64,000 nucleotides of DNA, from the NCBI RefSeq assembly GCF_031834595.1, contig NZ_CP115541.1, positions 3,032,501-3,096,500 of the forward strand, written 5' to 3'. The DNA comes from Stenotrophomonas oahuensis. Its GTDB lineage: Bacteria; Pseudomonadota; Gammaproteobacteria; Xanthomonadales; Xanthomonadaceae. The position numbers and the translations under genes were made by a program. Numbering within the stretch: position 1 is the stretch's first letter; every line of letters begins with the position of its first letter. Positions 62,063-64,000 of the stretch are shown here, piece by piece. Below the pieces are notes generated by a model that saw only the letters and a list, made by a program, of their open reading frames with translations, had not been told where the DNA came from and did not search any database.

Positions 62063-62132
62063 GGGAACTTCTCGGGGGAGTCGGGAGTTCCAGCCTAGCC
62101 AGCGGATGGACAAGAATGGGTGATGATGCAGG

Positions 62133-63089
62133 TCAGCCGGTAGCGCCCGACCGTGGGTCGGGTGCGATACCCATCAATTCCTCCGGCAGTGCGGGAATCG
62201 GCGTGCGTTCGTCCTGGGCCTCCCGCTTGAGCCAGTCCATGAACGTAACCGCGACCGGGCTGAGCGGGCGGTGCTCGGCGTGCACGACGTAGTACGCATA
62301 GCGGGCTTTCAGCGCGGGTCCGGGCAGGCGCACCAGTTCATAGCGCTGCAGGTAGGGCTGGGCAATGTGCTTGCGCGCGAGCACCGCGCCGATGCCATAC
62401 ACCGCTCCTCGCATGGCGTCGGTGCTGTCGCTGAAAACATGGGGCGTGGCCAGATCCAGGCCGCGCACACCGGCGGCACGGAACCAGTCACGCCAGCCTT
62501 GCGGCGACATGTCGCTGACCAGCGGTAGCTGCGCGATCTGTTCGGGTGCATGCAGTGCGGATACGCCGGGCAGGGCGGGCGAGGCGACCGGGAACAGTTC
62601 GTCGTCCATCAGGTGGTGGGCCGTCAGCCCTGGCCACTGACCCAGGCCGTAGCGGATGCCCAGTTCCGGACCATTCTCGTCGAAGCGGGTGAGTTCGCTG
62701 CTGGTCTGCAGTTCGATGCGCAGGCGCGGATGCAGCCGGGTGAAACGCGGCAGCCGCGGAATCAGCCAGCAGTAGGACAGCGAGCGAATCGTGGTGACCC
62801 GAAGCGGCACGATGTCGGCCTGAGGATGCAGGTTGGCGGCGACCGCATTGAGGTCACTGAGCGCGGCCGCGGCCGCATCGGCCAGCTGTCGGCCTTCGGC
62901 GGTAAGACGCACGCCGCGTGCCTGGCGCTGGAACAGCACGGTGCCGAGCAGGGCTTCCAGCCGGCGGACATGGTGGCTGACCGCGCTGGCAGTGAGGTGA
63001 AGTTCCTCGGCGGCGTGGGCGAAATTCTGGTGGCGGGCGGCGACCGCGAACACCCCCAGGGCGGGCAGCAGGGCAGGGCGCAGAATCAT
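62133..63089 (-). CDS. LysR family transcriptional regulator (GcvA-like)
   Basis: A 318-residue regulator. The N-terminal winged helix (about 5-65) has FAVAARHQNFAHAAEELHLT and SAVSHHVRRLEALLGTVLF, close to the GcvA/AmpR branch. The effector domain (about 90-295) is intact; effector unknown. The start is ATG 63089. It diverges from a DMT transporter, its likely target, with a 13-bp palindrome between them. The last dozen codons (DPRSGATG at the end) are encoded by a GTAG palindrome, so the repeat has replaced or extended the original C-terminus. Confidence 0.9.
   Translation of the reverse strand: MILRPALLPALGVFAVAARHQNFAHAAEELHLTASAVSHHVRRLEALLGTVLFQRQARGVRLTAEGRQLADAAAAALSDLNAVAANLHPQADIVPLRVTTIRSLSYCWLIPRLPRFTRLHPRLRIELQTSSELTRFDENGPELGIRYGLGQWPGLTAHHLMDDELFPVASPALPGVSALHAPEQIAQLPLVSDMSPQGWRDWFRAAGVRGLDLATPHVFSDSTDAMRGAVYGIGAVLARKHIAQPYLQRYELVRLPGPALKARYAYYVVHAEHRPLSPVAVTFMDWLKREAQDERTPIPALPEELMGIAPDPRSGATG
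62139..62165. repeat. GTAG palindrome inside the 3' end of the LysR gene
   Basis: GGTAGCGCCCGACC, a GTG centre, then GGTCGGGTGC: a hairpin of the dispersed family that lies within the LysR reading frame just before its stop codon (62135-62133). Confidence 0.8.
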
Positions 63090-63099
63090 CGGCAAGACC

Positions 63100-63112
63100 C
63101 AAATCTGATTTG
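63100..63112 (-). promoter_or_regulatory. Palindrome in the LysR/DMT divergent promoter
   Basis: CAAATC T GATTTG is a perfect 6-1-6 inverted repeat 11 bp upstream of the LysR start and about 80 bp from the DMT start, a fitting place for a LysR-type binding site controlling both genes. Confidence 0.5.
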
Positions 63113-63191
63113 TGGCTGGCAGCGATACTACGCGCTTGCAAGGGGTTGAGCGCGGGCGGATGCTGTGTCACCCCCTTTCGGAGCCTGCGTC

Positions 63192-64000
63192 ATGAGTGCG
63201 GACCTTGCAGCCACCCAGAGCCGCGACTGGCGCACCCCGCTGGAGCTGACCCTGCTGGGCGCGATCTGGGGTTGCTCGTTCCTGTTCATGCGGGTGGCGG
63301 TGCCGTCCTTCGGCCCCTACGCGCTGGTGGAGGTACGCCTGGTGCTGGGTGCGCTGGTGCTGCTGCCGTTCCTGTGGAAGGCGCGCGCGCTGTTCCCGGC
63401 ACGGCGCTGGCTGTGGCTGGCTCCCATTGGTCTGATCAACTCGGCGTTGCCGTTTGTGCTGTTCGCTTACGCGGCCGAGCGCGCGCCGGCGGCGATCGGC
63501 GCGATCTGCAACGCGATGACGGTGCTGTTCGCGGCGCTGATCGCGTTCCTGTTCTTTGGCGAGAAAATCGGCATGCGTCGGGCGATCGCGCTGCTGGTGG
63601 GTTTTGCCGGCGTGGTGGTATTGGCCACGGCCAAGGTGAGCGGGTTGAGCATTGGCGCGGCGGTGATCGCAGGCGCAGCGGCGTCGCTGCTGTACGGCTT
63701 GGGCGTAAACCTGGTGAAGCGCCACATGACCGGCCTGCCGTCGGCGGCGGCCGCTGCTGCAACGCTGGGCTGTGCCTCGCTGTGGATGCTGCCGATGGCG
63801 ATCACGCACTGGCCGCAGACAGCGGTGCCGTTCAACGCCTGGGCCTGCGCGGTCGCGCTGGGCGTACTCTGCACCGGGCTGGCCTTCCTGATGTTCTACC
63901 GCCTGATCGGCCGCATAGGCCCGGCCCGTGCCTCCACGGTGACGTACCTGATTCCGTTGTTCGGCGCAGCCTTCGCCTGGCTGTTCCTCGGCGAACCGGT
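63192..64000 (+). CDS. DMT (EamA) family transporter, cut by window edge
   Basis: An inner-membrane carrier; 269 residues are present before the right edge and about 20-30 are missing. Two EamA repeats are visible: LTLLGAIWGCSFLFMRVAVPSFGPYALVE starts the first, GEKIGMRRAIALLVGFAGVVVL ends it, and GRIGPARASTVTYLIPLFGA with FLGEP ends the second. About nine helices are seen. The divergent LysR gene probably regulates it. The substrate is unknown; relatives export amino acids or drugs. Confidence 0.9.
   Translation, partial: MSADLAATQSRDWRTPLELTLLGAIWGCSFLFMRVAVPSFGPYALVEVRLVLGALVLLPFLWKARALFPARRWLWLAPIGLINSALPFVLFAYAAERAPAAIGAICNAMTVLFAALIAFLFFGEKIGMRRAIALLVGFAGVVVLATAKVSGLSIGAAVIAGAAASLLYGLGVNLVKRHMTGLPSAAAAAATLGCASLWMLPMAITHWPQTAVPFNAWACAVALGVLCTGLAFLMFYRLIGRIGPARASTVTYLIPLFGAAFAWLFLGEP

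Noticed and set aside
1..64000. CRISPR array, tRNA or rRNA gene, insertion sequence or prophage
   Set aside because: The only repeats seen are short palindromes and the compound repeat; no evenly spaced direct repeats, no cloverleaf-like sequence and no transposase or phage protein were recognised.

Overview
The window is 64 kb of GC-rich chromosome from a gammaproteobacterium of the Xanthomonas/Stenotrophomonas family, most likely Stenotrophomonas. Evidence for this is the many small palindromes that begin with GTAG (the SMAG repeats described in S. maltophilia), a complete creB-creC-creD locus, a CzcD-type exporter, and short gene leaders typical of this family. I see no rRNA, tRNA, CRISPR array, prophage or recognisable insertion sequence. 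Both ends cut a gene: a TonB-dependent siderophore receptor on the left and a DMT-family transporter on the right.

Layout. 1-3.1 kb: a minus-strand iron cluster (DUF3649, PepSY protein, DUF3325, siderophore receptor) behind a candidate Fur box. 3.2-9.7 kb: a globin-coupled diguanylate cyclase (DosC type), czcD, gpmA, an M13 metallopeptidase lipoprotein and a small secreted protein. 9.7-14.8 kb: mfd, a GNAT acetyltransferase and rlmJ, all minus. 14.8-18.4 kb: creB-creC-creD with a CreB-type recognition tag before creD. 18.4-23.9 kb: one gene for a protein of about 1,810 residues resembling the large DUF6543 (dermonecrotic-toxin-like) bacterial toxins, with a possible cysteine-protease triad at its C-terminus. 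23.9-29.3 kb: gltX and zur, then a minus-strand tetR-emrB-emrA efflux operon with a palindromic operator.

29.3-36.0 kb is the most mosaic part. Two copies of a roughly 280-bp compound repeat lie in opposite orientation about 6 kb apart, with a 60-bp fragment of the repeat between them. They enclose an MFS transporter, a low-GC D-Ala-D-Ala ligase gene, a His-rich ZnuD-like TonB receptor and a divergent MerC-domain gene (both with Zur-box-like palindromes), and a gene for ribosomal protein THX.

36-43.4 kb: an NPP phosphodiesterase lipoprotein, a two-gene alkylation-repair operon (AdaA-AlkA fusion plus Ogt), three envelope or secreted proteins of unknown role, a UbiH/UbiM-type hydroxylase and an S4 RNA-binding protein. 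43.4-51.8 kb: the cold-shock type RNA helicase deaD with a long leader, then three c-di-GMP enzymes with rluF among them. 51.8-64 kb: transporters, small enzymes, a TTG-started serine hydrolase, an ABC exporter, a DUF885 lipoprotein, a GFA protein, a DUF4349 lipoprotein, an acidic hypothetical protein, and a LysR regulator divergent from a DMT transporter.

Themes: metal homeostasis (Fur-like iron operon, CzcD, Zur, ZnuD-like receptor, MerC-domain protein), c-di-GMP signalling (four GGDEF proteins), DNA and RNA repair or modification (Mfd, AdaA-AlkA, Ogt, RlmJ, RluF), and drug or envelope stress (CreBCD, EmrAB, DdlA, serine hydrolase). Start codons were reassigned wherever ribosome-binding sites, 4-bp overlaps or family residue numbering gave a reason. 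All functional names come from reading motifs; no database search was run.
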